Shown: piece by piece, positions 1-12,581 of the stretch
Layout: each line of letters starts with the position of its first letter
Numbering within the stretch: the first letter of the stretch is position 1
Source of the DNA: Lonicera japonica
Taxonomy: Eukaryota > Streptophyta > Magnoliopsida > Dipsacales > Caprifoliaceae
Direction of reading: 5' to 3'
Assembly: GCA_021464415.1 (NCBI GenBank)
Contig: CM038471.1
Location: 13,568,073 to 13,632,072 of the forward strand
DNA: 64,000 nt
Program-made: the position numbers and the translations under genes
Notes under the pieces: generated by a model
Told to the model about the DNA's origin: nothing
The model's database searches: none
The model's input: only the letters and a program-made list of their open reading frames with translations

Positions 1-336
1 GTATGTAAGTGTTAACCGATCCAACTGGCCTGATAACCGACCATTACAGACTTAAGACCGATCCATAAAATGTTAAGATCGATTGGTCTCTTACATGACC
101 GATCCAAAAACTGATAAGACTGATCAGTTTTTGTGTGTTTCGCTACTCATCGAAGGTGATTCCTTGATGCTTTTGGAGTTCTTCTCCAGTCCTGTCTCAG
201 TGCTGTTCGAGGCCCGTTATTCGACTTTTGATGTTTGAACTAAAATGTGGCTTATCGATGTTATTTGAGTTTGCTTTGTTTTTGATATAGTGCAAATAGC
301 CGCTTCCTTTAAGGGTCGTAAAATGAGGTGTCCACA
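1..336 (-). repeat. Start of the 3' LTR of the giant element (cut by window edge)
   Basis: This segment aligns end to end with 23238-23573 and ends at the same GGTGTCCACA (the TG..CA terminus on the minus strand). Positions 15-125 contain degenerate ACCGAT units every 21 bp. Just outside the LTR, at 337-350, the minus strand reads CGCCGAGGGGCTTC, a short purine-rich run in the place expected for a polypurine tract. Confidence 0.85.
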
Positions 337-784
337 GAAGCCCCTCGGCGTTTATACGTTTTGGAAGAGTGTGCAACGTCGAGAAAATGAAAGTTTAGGT
401 GAGATACGCATTTTGCGGCACTTGCTTATTGTTCCAGTCCCTAAAACTTGAAAAAATTGAAGACTGACATTTGAAACATCGTTGATCGATCCGTGTGGTC
501 TGATGACCGATCTGTGTGGTGCGAAGACCGATCCGGTTAATGGTAAGACCGATCGGTCGACTCAGTGAAGACCGACTAGGGTGCATATTATACTGATTGG
601 AATGGCTTGAAGACCGATTTGGTGAGCACAAATATCGATCGGTCTTTTACTATTTTATTTCACCTCCAGCGATTGCAGCCGTTTTACTTGCATTTTTCAA
701 AGAAATATACTATTTCTCTCTGCTCTCTTGCACTATATTAATCTTTTTTGGTGTAGAAACACCCCTTTCTCTTTTTGACCTTAG
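337..784. repeat. Internal spacer with a 21-bp-period GACCGATC array
   Basis: Between the 3' LTR and the first antisense exon, ACCGATC-like cores start near 484, 505, 526, 547, 570, 591 and 612, a period of about 21 bp. The unit at 547-558 is the perfect palindrome GACCGATCGGTC. Positions 640-784 are pyrimidine-rich and end in a plausible splice acceptor (CTTTTTGACCTTAG) before the exon at 785. Confidence 0.7.
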
Positions 785-975
785 CAATGGAAGGTTACAT
801 GATTGCGATTCACAAGGCGTATGTCCATGTAGCGAACGGAAATTTGGGTTGGAACAAGAACTTATCTTTTGAGGCTGGACGATTTGTTCCTCGATTCCAT
901 GAGGATGATTGGGTCGATGTGCAGTACGAGGGTGCTATGGTTGCGATGGAAGGTTACAATCAAATGTATTTTAAG
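785..975 (+). pseudogene. Probable exon A of the antisense gene
   Basis: An open frame with ATG at 787 encodes about 63 residues rich in aromatic and charged positions (for example GNLGWNKNLSF and FVPRFHEDDWVDVQYEG). It is bounded by a pyrimidine tract plus TTAG (ends 784) and a donor AAG|GTAGGG (976). The element MEGY occurs twice, at both ends of the exon. The link to exon B is not proven because no clean in-phase acceptor precedes B. Confidence 0.45.
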
Positions 976-1377
976 GTAGGGCGATAGCCGTTGGCGAACA
1001 CCAAATTCTTGTTTCATCACCCAAACAGCCATCTTTGCACTTATGCTATGCCTCCGATGCGGGTGTGTTTTCTTTTTCTTTTCTTTTTATGTTATCTGTA
1101 TTTTTATTAGTAGTAGATATATATATATATATACACACATGTATGTGTGCGAAATTGAAAGAGGCAAAGTTACTACATGTCTTGAAAGTGACACACATTT
1201 TGATGTTTAGTTGTGAAATATTATATTAGTTGCAAAATTACATAACTGCCCCTGAATGGCATGTTAGTAAATAAAATAGACTATATATAATGATAATAAC
1301 AATAATGATAGTGACTTAACACTTAGGTAATTAAGAAAACATACCGCTTCGGTATATAACTGATTTTACCATTTCGG
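976..1377. other. Spacer/intron, no gene seen
   Basis: This stretch is AT-rich with a (TA)n run near 1118-1132. No coding frame longer than background and no terminal motif is visible. It would be the start of the first intron of the antisense gene. Confidence 0.5.
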
Positions 1378-1562
1378 AAAATAGGAGTATTGCCATTTCG
1401 GGAGACTTAGCGTTCGTCTTACCTTTCCGGGAGACTGAATTGTTTGTATTGCCAATTTGGGAGACTGAATGTTTGTCTTGTCTTTTTGGGAGACTTAGTT
1501 GTTTGTCTTGCCGTTTTGGAAGATTGTGTGTATTTGTCTTGCTTTTTCGGGAGACTGTTGTT
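1378..1562. repeat. Minisatellite, units of about 35-40 bp
   Basis: The phrase GGGAGACTNAGTTGTTTGTCTTGCC recurs about five times with changes in the TTT/CCG stretch. It abuts the 60-bp array that follows and is different from it in sequence. Confidence 0.65.
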
Positions 1563-2350
1563 ACCATTTTGATAAGAAATTACTAAAGTGCCCCTGTTCG
1601 GTAAAAAATTACTAAAATGTCCTTAAAAGACAAAGTTAGTAAAAAATGATGCCGTTTAGGTAGAAAAATTACTAAAATGTTCCTGAAAGACAAAGTTAGT
1701 ACATGATGATGCCGTTTAGGCAGAAAATTACCAAAACGCCCCAGAAAGACAAAGTTATAAGATGAAGATGCCCTTTAGGCAGAAAGTTTACTAAAATATC
1801 CCTGAAAGACAAAGTTAGTACAAATGGCTACCTATTCAGTAGAAAATTACTAAAATGTCCCTGAAAGACAAAGTTAGTAAAAAATGATGCCGTTTAGGAA
1901 AAAATTACTAAAATGCCCCTGAAAGACAATGTTAGTAGAAAATGTTGCTGTTTAGGCAGGAAATTACTAAAATGCCCCTGAAAGACAAAGTTAGTAGAAA
2001 ATATTGCCGTTTTAGGCAGAAAATTATTAAAATGCCCTTGAAAGATAAAGTTAGTACAAACGGCTATCTGTTTGGTAGAAAATTACTAAAATATCCCTGA
2101 AAGGCAAAGTTAGTAGAAAATATTACCGTTTAGGCAAAAAATGTTGCCATTTAAGCAAAAAATTACTAAGATGCCCCAGAAAGACAAAATTAGTAACAGA
2201 TGTTGCCGTTTAGGCATAAATTTACTAAAAATGCCCCTGAAAGACAAAGTTAGTAGCAGATGTTGCCATTTAGGCAAAGGATTATTATAATGCCTCTGAA
2301 AGATAAAGTCAGTAAAAATGGCTACTTGTTCGGTAGCAAGTTACTAAAAT
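1563..2350. repeat. 60-bp minisatellite array, left half
   Basis: About 13 diverged units of 59-61 bp. Recurring phrases are AAATTACTAAAATGCCCCTG, AAAGACAAAGTTAGTA and GCCGTTTAGGCAG. The array was split by the solo LTR at 2351-4908 and continues at 4914. It lies between antisense exons A and B, which is the 3' untranslated side of the retroelement. Hypervariable 3' UTR minisatellites are a known feature of Tat/Ogre elements. Confidence 0.85.
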
Positions 2351-4908
2351 TGTGACGCCCCGAAATCCTGTTGAGAGGATTTCACCTCCGGGACCCGGTT
2401 AATCACGGTGTCGTACACGACGACGGGTGACAAGCTGTAAATCATAACTTAAATAAAAGGGAATTCTATATAAAGCGGTGATTTGAGAAGATTTGGCATG
2501 TGGAGTTTGTACTATTGATAAAATCATTTCCTGTCAAATTATACCAAATTTTAAGTAAAATAATATCTCCACATCTATCAATATCTCGTCAAGTAGCAAT
2601 ACACATTCTAGTACAAAGGAATTCCTATAACCAGGCATCAAACTTATAAAACTTTACATATATCGTTTAAGAGATTAATACAATATAATATGAACATATT
2701 AAGGACTAAGACATAAGTCGTTTCCCCAACGACTTTGGTGACTAGAGTCCATCAGAGCTATCTAGAATTGTACTCGTACCATTTCCGTGAACACCTGCAA
2801 AACTTGGTTTGAAAAATGGGAGTGAGCCAAACGGGCTCAGTGGGAACTATAAGAGTTTGTATAAGAAAGTAGATTAGAAACCATGCATGCCATGCTGTGC
2901 ATATAATAAAAGTAGATTTAGTTTATAAGCTGCTTATCTATAAAAAACCACTTTTGGGTAGAAATACGTATATACAAATATAAATACATATACACATATG
3001 AAGCAGCTTATGCATAGAAACTTTTCGTGAAATGTATATATAATGTCCCCAACCCAAAATATAAGAAAAGCAATATATGTATATATACATCGTCATACAG
3101 TATATTCCACAACATCGTGACTAGATCTATCACATCAATCACATATCATACTCACGTCTAGGATTTTCATACATCTACTGTGCACAGAGATAGCCGGCAA
3201 CTCAGTTTCTTCTGCCCAAGGCAGGGACCACCTACCAGGTCCACCTACGCAGCCACACATGCATACGCTACCTCACACCGCCATAAAGGCGCACGCTACA
3301 ATAATACTCACGTAGCCACCAAGGCTATACGCTACCAGTAATCACCATCTATCTAGTACGAACGGTGTGGCCATCAGATAGTATATCCAAACAACAATAA
3401 ACTCATCAAATCAATGAAATCATAAGAACATACATAATCCAATAGATGGAGATCAGTATATATATACATTCCACATGTATTCGTAAAACTTGTATATATG
3501 TATCCATCCATGATATGTGTAAATATATATATTATAAAACATGTAGTGGTATTGTTGTTAAGATTGAACAAGATCCGCCAAGTCCGTCAGTTAAGAAAGG
3601 AAACCATAAAATCATCAGTTTGGGAGGTTTCATATGTTTTCATCAATTTGGCCCCAAGCCAAGTCTAATACAATCAAACAATGAGTATGAGTTCCCAGAT
3701 AGCCTCCCATTATGATTTAAAGACTTCATTTATTCAAAACATATTTATGTATTTGACCAGCATACTTACGGACTGGCTAGGTAAGTAGAAAATCTCATAA
3801 ATGTAGCTCATAGCTTGAAACACGACAACAATACCACCAATATTTGTACTTTGTCCAAAATATACTTTAAATCCCATATATGACATCATACATAAGCATA
3901 TCAAAGATTAGCGTATATACTCATATGCGTACTTAGAGGTTATGTGTGAAACTTCCTCATAAATCATATCAAATTAGGGCTTTTTGTCTAAAATAGTTAT
4001 TGATGTCATATATGATGCAAATCTATCAAAAATATCCAAAGAAATTGACCCAAGCCCCATGCATATGCAACTTTGAGTAAAAACCCTAGGTTTGGATTGA
4101 TTTGAGATGAATAAGTTATAATAGTAAGAAAACTTGTTAAAATACTATTGTTCCCACCTTAGGAGGGTCAATCCCTCGAAGTATTGCCGAAGAATCGAGC
4201 CGGAACAGCGTAGAAGCGAAAATCCCCAATTAGTAGCTATAAACCCTAGAAATGGTGAACCAAATGAAGAAGAGGATGAAGATGATGATGATGGTGAGAA
4301 TCTTGTGTGGAAGATGCACCCTCAAATGATCCCTTAAAATCCCCCAAATTTGCCCCTCTTTCTCTCTCTAAAGGCTCTCCAAATGAATGTGTTAAATGGG
4401 GAAGAAATGAGGTGAAAATATATGAATTTCTCACCCAGGTCGATGTAGCCGACTCCCCCACTATTCATGGAGTCGACTCCGTAGGCCTGAAGGTGCCCTT
4501 TTCAGCTTTTGGTCAACAACTCGACTTCACACCCACTTTTGAGCATCAAGGAGTTGGAATTGGGTCTCGGCCAAAACACAAAAGTTGTAGAGGGAATTGA
4601 AATGAAGACGTGGCCGAAAATAAGGACTCATTTGGAGTTCAGATGAAGAAGTTATGGTCATCCAAAGTCGGATAAAAATAATTTATCGCGTAGGTTCCAA
4701 ACTTGTGATTTTCGAGCCGATTTTCGTCCGAGCCACCCGAAACAACTTATGGTGATTATAATACACTTAAATATGTTAATATGACTTTTTGGAAGGTTCC
4801 AAACCATGCCAACCTTTGCAGAACCCAATTTGGCTATCCGAAGCCAAATGTTGCCTTATACGCGACTTAAGCCGTGATTTGCGAGAGATGATTAAACGGG
4901 ATGTTACA
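2351..4908 (+). mobile_element. Solo Ty3/gypsy LTR (Tekay-like), 2558 bp
   Basis: It starts TGTGACGCCCCGAAATCC and ends GGGATGTTACA. It is flanked by AAAAT (2346-2350) and GAAAT (4909-4913), a 5-bp target duplication with one mismatch that exactly splits one unit of the 60-bp array. The phrase GGGAGTGAGCCAAACGGGCTC near 2818 is shared with the LTRs at 10871 and 33554. A short ACGCTACC-type repeat lies at about 3243-3330. No internal domain remains, so this is a solo LTR left by LTR-LTR recombination. Two copies of a GTCGACTCC-type motif lie at about 4440-4482. Confidence 0.85.
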
Positions 4909-4913
4909 GAAAT

Positions 4914-5650
4914 GCCCCTGAAAGACAAAGTTAGTAGACGATGATACCCTTTAGGCAAAAAGTTTACTAAAATGCCCTAGAAAGACAATATTAGTAGAAA
5001 ATGCTGCTGCTTAGGCAGAAAATTACTAAAATGTCCCTAAAAGACAAAGTTAGTACATGATTATGCCGTTTAGGCAGAAAATAACTAAAATGCCTCTAAA
5101 AGACAAAGTCAATAGCAGATGTTGCAGTTTAGGTAGAAGATTATTACAATGCCTCTGAAAGACAAAGTCAGTAGAAATGGCTACCTGTTCGATAAAAAAA
5201 TACTAAAATGCCCCTGAAAGATAATGTTAGTAAAAAATGTTTCCGTTTAGGCAGGAAATTACTAAAATGCCCCTGAAAGACAAAGTTAGTATATGATGAT
5301 GCCCTTTAGGCAGAAAGTTTACTAAAATATCCCTGAAAGACAAAGTTAGTAGCAAATGTTGCCGTTTAGGTAGAAGATTATTACAATGCTTTCGAAAGAC
5401 AAAATCAGTAAAAATAGCTACCTATTTGGTAGAAAATTACTAAAATGCCCTTGAAAGACAAAGTTAGTAGATGATGATGCCTTTTAGGCAGAAAGTTTAC
5501 TAAAATGCCCCTGAAAGACAAAGTTAGTAACAAATGTTACCGTTTAGGCAGAAGATTATTATAATGCCTCTAAAAGCCAAAGTCAGTAAAAATGGTTACT
5601 TATTTGGTAGAAAATTACTAAAATGCCCCTGAAAGACAATGTTAGTATAA
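4914..5650. repeat. 60-bp minisatellite array, right half
   Basis: About 12 more units with the same phrases (AAATGCCCCTGAAAGACAAAG, GTTTAGGCAG). It resumes immediately after the target duplication of the solo LTR, so left and right halves were one array of about 25 units. Motif above is quoted only in part; unit length is 59-61 bp. Confidence 0.85.
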
Positions 5651-5788
5651 ATGCATGTATGATTATTCTTTTCTTTGGTATATGAACTTTTTCTTCTTTA
5701 TTTTTAAGGCAATGCTAGTTATTCACTTAACATATGCATATTACCTTATTCTTACGACGATTTGTCATATGTTTGCATGAGGGCGGAG
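5651..5788. other. Spacer before antisense exon B
   Basis: A short stretch with T-rich runs and several AG dinucleotides that could serve as acceptors (5708, 5718, 5781, 5788). None is clearly best, so the start of exon B is uncertain. Confidence 0.4.
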
Positions 5789-6139
5789 TTCGAGGCCAAG
5801 GAGTGGCCATGAGCATCTTGGGAGATCTTTGGGCAAGTTGCCTTTAGAGGTATTGATTATTGTCCGCTCGGTAGATTTCGGGATGTACTTGGACTCGGTT
5901 TTTGGGGCTCTAAGGAACAGAAGGCTTATTTTGAATTTAGCCCTAGAACAGTACTAGTGGGATACCACAAATACTTTTCACTTTTTATTTGGAGAGATGA
6001 CGATGACGCCCCTTGATTTCATATGATCATAGGGCTTGTATTTGCGGGAGAGCCCATTCAGATCGATAGGAGGAGAGTGGTGATCGAGGCCGGTATGGAG
6101 AGAGCACTCGGGGTCGTATTCCCACTTCACTTGTGGGTG
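5789..6139 (+). pseudogene. Exon B of the antisense gene
   Basis: One frame is read through from about 5786 to 6139 with only two stops, TGA at 5810 and 6014. It encodes an aromatic-rich segment including SWEIFGQVAFRGIDYCPLG and FSLFIWRDDDDAP, then GMERALGVVFPLHLWV. The exon ends before donor GTG|GTACGT. The solo LTR at 6146 inserted directly after the donor hexamer and duplicated its TACGT. Confidence 0.6.
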
Positions 6140-6145
6140 GTACGT

Positions 6146-9100
6146 TGTAATACCCCGTGTTCATTTTTTCGTGTTGACCTTCTCTTAAGCCCGGTATGGC
6201 TTAATCTCCATTAGAGAGCGAGCATTGGGTTTTGAGCCCTTTGTACTCAACCTGATACATCTAGTATGTCATATTAGGTATATTTAATTTAAGTGAGCAA
6301 TTGTTACGTTATTCGAGTGGTTTGGATTGAAATCGAGGCGATAATCGCGTGTTTCGACTTTTCGCGATTCGTCGATTTTTGGTCAACTTTGAGAGGCCAT
6401 AGCTTCTTCATCTGATGTCCAAATGATTCTCCATTTATGGCCACGTCTTCATTTCTTTTCCCTCTATAACTTTCATGTTTTGGGCCTAGTCAAGATTCAG
6501 CCATTTCGAGGTCCGTTTCGGGCTCAGAAAGTCATTTGTTAATGCAGTGACTTTCATGATCGATCATGGTCCTCCAGAGGAGTTCCAGAATGGTTCATGA
6601 TCGATCATGGTGGACCCATGATCGATCATGGTTCACCTGAATATCTGTTTTGAGCATTTTAAACCCGTTTTTCACCCATTTAACACCCACCACTCCTCAT
6701 TTTCGAGCCACACACATCCACCACGCTCTAGAGAGTTATAAAAAGAGAGAGTGGAATATTCTTAAGGTTTCTTCATCCTCCTACAAGATTAGAGCCTCAA
6801 ATCACTTCCTCCTTCATTATTCATCGTCTTCCACCATCGTCTTCGCGTATGGAGCTTGGAGGCAAGCTAGGGTTTTGACGAGACGACGTCTACGTTTCCT
6901 CAACTCCTCGATATAGCATCTCTAAGGTGGGAACACTAGTATAAAACCTCTTTTACAAACTTTTACTTGTTTTAATGATTTGAACTCAAATTGGAGATTT
7001 TCATTAAAACCATGGGTTGTTTGCATCTCTTGGGGTTTGGGCTAGATCAATCTTAGATTAGTGATGGATATTGATAGATTTTCACTTTTATAGCAAGATT
7101 GATCCTCTAGTTTCACGATTTAGTATGCGTACCTAGAGATTTATGTGAAACGCACTTCGTAATTACCCGTATGACCTAAGAATTGAGGGTGTTTGGATTT
7201 GTACGTATTAAATGGATGATTATGGGTTATTGATGATAGAGATACGCATATATACCATTAGATGCGATCGTAGGGCATTATTTTTGGTATGAGTAGTGAG
7301 AACCCATTATGACAGAGCGATACGCCATAACATACGGGTTTAGTGACTTGTGTGAAGCGTGCTAGGCACTAATAACGAGAATATAACCTCGATACTCTTT
7401 AAGAATGCATAGAACACATTTTTAAGGCATGGATTACTTTAGTTATGAACATGAACATCTAGGTGAGTTGTATTAATATGCCGGTTGAACGAGGGGCACA
7501 CTAATCGATACTTGGCTTAGTGACTAGCTAGAGAATTAACATAGAACGCTTATGTCCGTAGTTTGATGATACATATGACACATAATGAGATGTAATATAT
7601 ATTGATAACGAATCAATTGACCGAATAATGGGAATTATTAATTAAATGATAAGGTCTCGGATAATTGGATCGATTATAATGATAATGTGATGAATGATGA
7701 ATGAACGATGATTATATTGATGATGATTATGTGATTGTATATATATGTTGTTAGCCATACTTATGATGGATGATTTGATGATTATATATGTTGTTGAATG
7801 ATGAATCAAGATATTCTTGTTGATGCAATCACATGTATGGGCTAGATATGATTGACCGAGCACCGGGTAGCTCCCCGTGACTCGAAGACGGGCCGCCTAT
7901 TATCGCCCATGGGTGAAAATCCCTAAACCGTGACGGGAAAAATCAAGTCGATGACTCCGCATGTGGTTGTGGTTGCCCACAAAGAAAAGCCTACTCTATG
8001 TATATTGCCTTCCAACAGGACTATGTGTTCTCGATTAAACGAGTTTCCCTGGCAGCGGAGCAGGTCCCGTGTGCCACTACTTTCCAAATGTTGAGTTTTT
8101 CGGGAAGTAGTTGGGCTACTAATGGTCATTACCCTACTAGGGTATCGCTTGGTGTAATAATTCTTTTCGGAGTGTTGAGATGGCTTGTATGAGGTGTTCT
8201 CTTTGTTAACTATTCGGAGTTTATTCCTGGGAAAATGTCCTGCATGGTTATCTCCGAATGAATTACTTGGAGAACAAAGTCCCTGAGCCACTCCCTACTC
8301 GGAGGAGACATGGACAAGAACCTTGGACCTTTCGAGATCTGTTGTTCTGGGCCTGGACTGACCGCAGGGTGAAACTGAGACATTATACTGGAGACGTAAT
8401 ATGAGAGTTGTTGTGAGATTGTGATTATGCTGTTATTATTGTTGTATCGTATCATGTCTCGTATTGGTTTATGTATGTTGCCTCGGCTATGATATAAGCG
8501 ATGAAAAGACTTATGCGGACACATCTAGACAGAATAAGGTACACTTAGAGAACTGTCGAGCCTTTCATAATGTATTAATATATAAAGTGGAAAGAGATAA
8601 TAATTATTGAACTTAGAAATGATGTATGGGTATACGGACGCGTATGGATTACGGAATAGCAAGCCAAATCATAATACATATAATATACTCATAATTAAAA
8701 GGGAAATCATAGATAACGAGATAGCCTAATGAGAGTACACCGTAACATAATGGTTTAGACTAGTGATCTTGAGGCGAAGCCTATTAGCTGGTCAAGTATA
8801 GGCTCCATAATGAATTATAATTAAAGTGAAAATAATAAATACTTGACCAATAGTTACGACTTACGGAGTAAGGACTGGATAGCATAGAAGAGTTAGAGTT
8901 ACACTTGAGAGTAGATAGTCCGTAGCATGTCGAACTTTAGGAAGTTAGAGTTTGATACGAGGTGACTTTGGACTAGCGATATCCTCGAGTTGTGGAAATT
9001 CCTTGGAATTTTATCTTATGGATGGTTAGAGGAGAGATCGAGTTGTTGGGTAAATGGCTTCCGGGTAGCTAGGATAGGAATCCTAGTGGGGTTGCATGCA

Positions 9101-9664
9101 CTAGGGTTTGCATTGCATTGCATTACACATTTTCAAACTATTACATTAAAGTAAAGTATTTTCTACACAAAACCTATATAGTTCCCACTGAGCCCGGATT
9201 TGGCTCAGCCTATTTTTTAACAGTTTTGCAGGCATAGCATCTCGGGTGGTGTATGATGTACGTGTATAGAGGCCTCTGATGTCCACAGTTTACATCTAGT
9301 CCTTCTTCGGGAAAGGACTATATTGTATAGCCGTTTTGGCTTCCTTTTGATTGTAAATGGACTATGATTTTATGTATTGTACATTTGTATAAATGGTTTT
9401 ATATATGTGAAGTGGATTTGAAATTGTGGTTGGGTGTGATTATTTGTATTAAATGGTTTTAAACCTTACAGGGTGGTTTGTTAGTAAAATAAACTCCATA
9501 TGCCAAGATTTTATAAATTGGGCTTTTATAAAGACCATGTTTTATTTAAGAACAGTTTTTTAAAAGTTGTGATTTTTATATTTTAAACCCGTCGTCGCGC
9601 ATGGCATCTGTGATTAACCGGGTCCCGGAGGTGAAAATCTCAAAACGAGATTCGGGGCGTCACA
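6146..9664 (-). mobile_element. Solo Ty3/gypsy LTR (Tekay-like), 3519 bp, minus
   Basis: Read on the minus strand it starts TGTGACGCCCCGAATCTC and ends GGGGTATTACA. A perfect 5-bp duplication TACGT flanks it (6141-6145 and 9665-9669). It shares the conserved box ACTGAGCCCGGATTTGGCTC (near 9186 on +) with its relative at 45329-49017, and a 0.5 kb block at 7860-8390 recurs there at 47210-47760. Three copies of the palindromic ATGATCGATCAT lie at 6558-6632. No internal retroviral-type domain is present. Confidence 0.87.
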
Positions 9665-9669
9665 TACGT

Positions 9670-9765
9670 GATCATTTCTTTGACTTTTTCATTTCGATAT
9701 TAAAGCTCTATTTTCTCTCTGATTCGAGCAATGTGTTAACTGATAGGCTACTTTTCCCTTTTTAG
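9670..9765 (+). other. Remainder of intron B-C
   Basis: The intron starts GTACGT at 6140, is interrupted by the solo LTR, and ends CCCTTTTTAG at 9765. Without the LTR it would be about 100 bp. Confidence 0.6.
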
Positions 9766-9901
9766 GTTTGGTATTACATGTACTTTGATGGCGTGCATCA
9801 ATTGTAGCCCCTGCATAATGTGATTGCCGAGTACCCCATCCAGCATATGTATCGGAGAGACAACTGAAAGAAGAATACTCTCACCTTTGTCGATCGCTCG
9901 G
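9766..9901 (+). pseudogene. Exon C of the antisense gene
   Basis: It begins in phase 0 after exon B and encodes VWYYMYFDGVHQL, then a TAG at 9805, then PLHNVIAEYPIQHMYRRDN, a TGA at 9865, and KKNTLTFVDRSG. The donor is TCGG|GTATAA. The intron of 89 bp ends CCTTTTTCAG at 9990. Both stops would be single-base changes from sense codons. Confidence 0.6.
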
Positions 9902-9990
9902 GTATAACTTTAAACTTCTAATACGACTAGTCTTTCAATCTTTAGCCCTGTATAAGACACCAACAGTTGATGATCTATTTCCTTTTTCAG

Positions 9991-10793
9991 GTGACTTGGT
10001 TCCCATATTTATTGCAATGAGGGGAGGCCAGGCCATGATGATACTATCTCAGCATAGGCTATTGCTGCGCGGCGAATACAACTTTCAATTTTACTTGGTC
10101 GAGAGAGTTATTAGGCAGCATGTGCAGAGCTATCCACTGAGGGCGCTGGCAGACCCACCTTTGCTTATGAGGCGTCCCGATTTGGTACCGATAGGAGAGA
10201 TGACTGACTTGGTGGGTGGCATATTTTTCAAGGAGTTTCTGCAAGGGCTTGAGATCTCATATGAGTATTATGCCACTAGACACTTGATGCCAGGGCATCC
10301 ACCTATTGCAGTAGAGGTCATGTAGGTGATGGCCGTTCCTGGTGGGTATGCTCCTCCGGCAGCCCAGCCCGAGATTCCACCTGCATCGCAGCCAGAGGGG
10401 TCTTCTGATCATCCTGATGCTCCCGATAATGATGGTGATGAGCAACAGGGTGAGAATATTCCATCTGATAAGGGGAATTTGGGAGGTTTTGATTTTGGAG
10501 GTGAAGAGACGCCGCCACCACCTCATCCTCGTGGGACTCCGCCTCCGGTCCTTCATGTTTATGTCGTGGGTGCCACTCAACTTTTATTGACTGTAAGACC
10601 TTCTACTCATCAGGCCAGCTCTTCGCATCAACCTCATTTTAGCATGCCTTCCATGATGACGTACCATCTGCCTCTTATTCCGTTGACTTATTGGTATATG
10701 CAAAGAGAAATTATGCACATGAGGGAGATTCCCCAGAATACGACACATGACGAGTAGTTCTTTCCCTTACCTCTTGACTTGCTTGAGCAGCCG
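9991..10793 (+). pseudogene. Exon D of the antisense gene (longest exon)
   Basis: The exon keeps frame with C (split codon G|GT) and encodes about 266 residues broken only by TAG at 10323 and 10755. Residues 1-110 look like a folded domain rich in R, L and Y (for example RSYPLRAL-like and EFLQGLEISYEYYA stretches). Residues about 115-180 are a low-complexity tail of P, A, D and E (PEIPPASQPEG, then PPPPHPRGTPPP). The long open stretch at constant frame despite decay argues that this was real coding sequence. It ends EQP before donor CCG|GTATAAC. I cannot name the family. Confidence 0.65.
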
Positions 10794-10870
10794 GTATAAC
10801 TCTCTTCTCTATCTGTTCAGCGTTTCACTAGCATACACACTGTATATTAATACGCTTTCTTGCCCATATT
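10794..10870 (+). other. Left part of intron D-E
   Basis: The intron starts GTATAACTC and runs to the solo LTR insertion at 10871. It resumes at 17372 with ATATCAG and ends at 17378, so the LTR landed about 8 bp before the acceptor. Confidence 0.6.
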
Positions 10871-12581
10871 TGTGACGCCCCGAAATCCCGTTTAGAGGTT
10901 TGAACCTCCGGGACCCGGTTAGCCACGGAGTCGTACGCGACGACGGGTGATCAAGTGCAAAATTTAGAATTTTATACCACAAACATGTTCAAATAATAAA
11001 ATCATTTTAGAAGAAATTCTGGCTTGTGGAGTTTATGTATATATAAATAAACCAAAACCTGTTTAAAATGTACATTTAATCCATTTCCAATAGATACTTC
11101 ACATTTAAGAAAATGTCATATATACACAGCCTCCAATGAGGTCCTAATCTCAATAAGCCTTTTCTCAAATACAACATTACAATACATAGACCTTTATTAA
11201 CAAATCAACTAGTATATAAGTCGTTTCCCAACGACTCAGGGGATCAGAGTCCATCAGAGCTATCTAGACTCGTACTCGTACCATTCTCGCGAACACCTGC
11301 AACACTGGTTTGGAAAATGGGAGTGAGCCAAACGGGCTCAGTGGGAACTATAAGGGTTTGGTATAAGAAAATAGGTTGGAAATGATGCATGCCATGATAT
11401 GCACTATAATGAAAATAAATTTAGTTTATAAGCTGCTTCTCGGTAATAATTCACATTTCTCTTTGTATATACAAATATAAATAAATATACACATGTGAAG
11501 TAGCTAATGCATGGAAACCTTTCGTGAAATGTATATATAATGCCCCCAGCCCAAAGTACAAGAAAGGCAATATATATATATCATCAGACTGTACATGCCA
11601 CAACCCGCGACTAGATCTATCACATCAATCACATATATCAAACTCACGTCTAGGATTTTTCATAAATCTACTGTACAGAGATAGCCGGCAACTCGGTTTC
11701 TTCTGCCCAAGGCAGGGACCACCTACCAGGTCCACCTAGACGCTACCTCACGCAGCCACACAGGCATACGCTACCTCACGCCGCCATAAAGGCGCACGCT
11801 ACAATAATACTCACGTAGCCACCAAGGCTATACGCTACCGGTAATCACCATCTATCTAGTACGAACGGTGTGGCCATCCGATGTAAAATCACAATAATCA
11901 TCCCATCGAATCAATGAAATCACAAGAATATAGAATCCAACATATATAGATATGAATATACATGCATTCCATATGTATTCGTAAAACTTGTATATATGTA
12001 TATATCCATAGTGTAAAACATGTAGTGGTATTGTTGAGATTTAACAAGATCCACCAAGTCCGTCAGTTAAGAAAGGAAACCATAAAATCCTTAGTTTGGG
12101 AGGTTTCATAACTTTCATCAAATTGGCCCCAAGCCAAGTCTAATATAATCAAACAGTGTATTCGAGTTCCCAATTAGCCTCCCAAAATGATTTAAAGACT
12201 TCATTCATTTAAAACATATTTATGTATTTGACCAGCATACTTACGGACTGGCTAGGTAAGTAGAAAATCTCATAAATGTAGCTCATAGCTTAAAATATAA
12301 CAACAATACCACCAATATGTGTAACTTTGTCCAAGATATACTTTAAATCCCATATATGACATCATATATAAGCGTATCAAAGCTTAGCGTATATACTCAT
12401 ATGCGTACTTGAAGGTTATATACCAAACTTTCTTATAGATCATTTGAAAATAGGGCTTTTTGTCTAAAATAGTTATTGATGTCATATATGATGTAAATCT
12501 ATCAAAAATACCCAAAGAAATTGACCCAAACCCCATGCATATGCAACTTTGAGTAAAAACCCTAGGTTTTAGGGATGGCAA

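Noticed and set aside
4134..4600. Two overlapping open frames inside the solo LTR with an acidic stretch
   Set aside because: They lie in LTR sequence shared with 16780-17000, where frames differ, and have no recognisable domain.
7923..8524. Open frames on both strands in the LTR at 6146-9664
   Set aside because: The block recurs at 47210-47760 with different frames, so it is noncoding LTR sequence.
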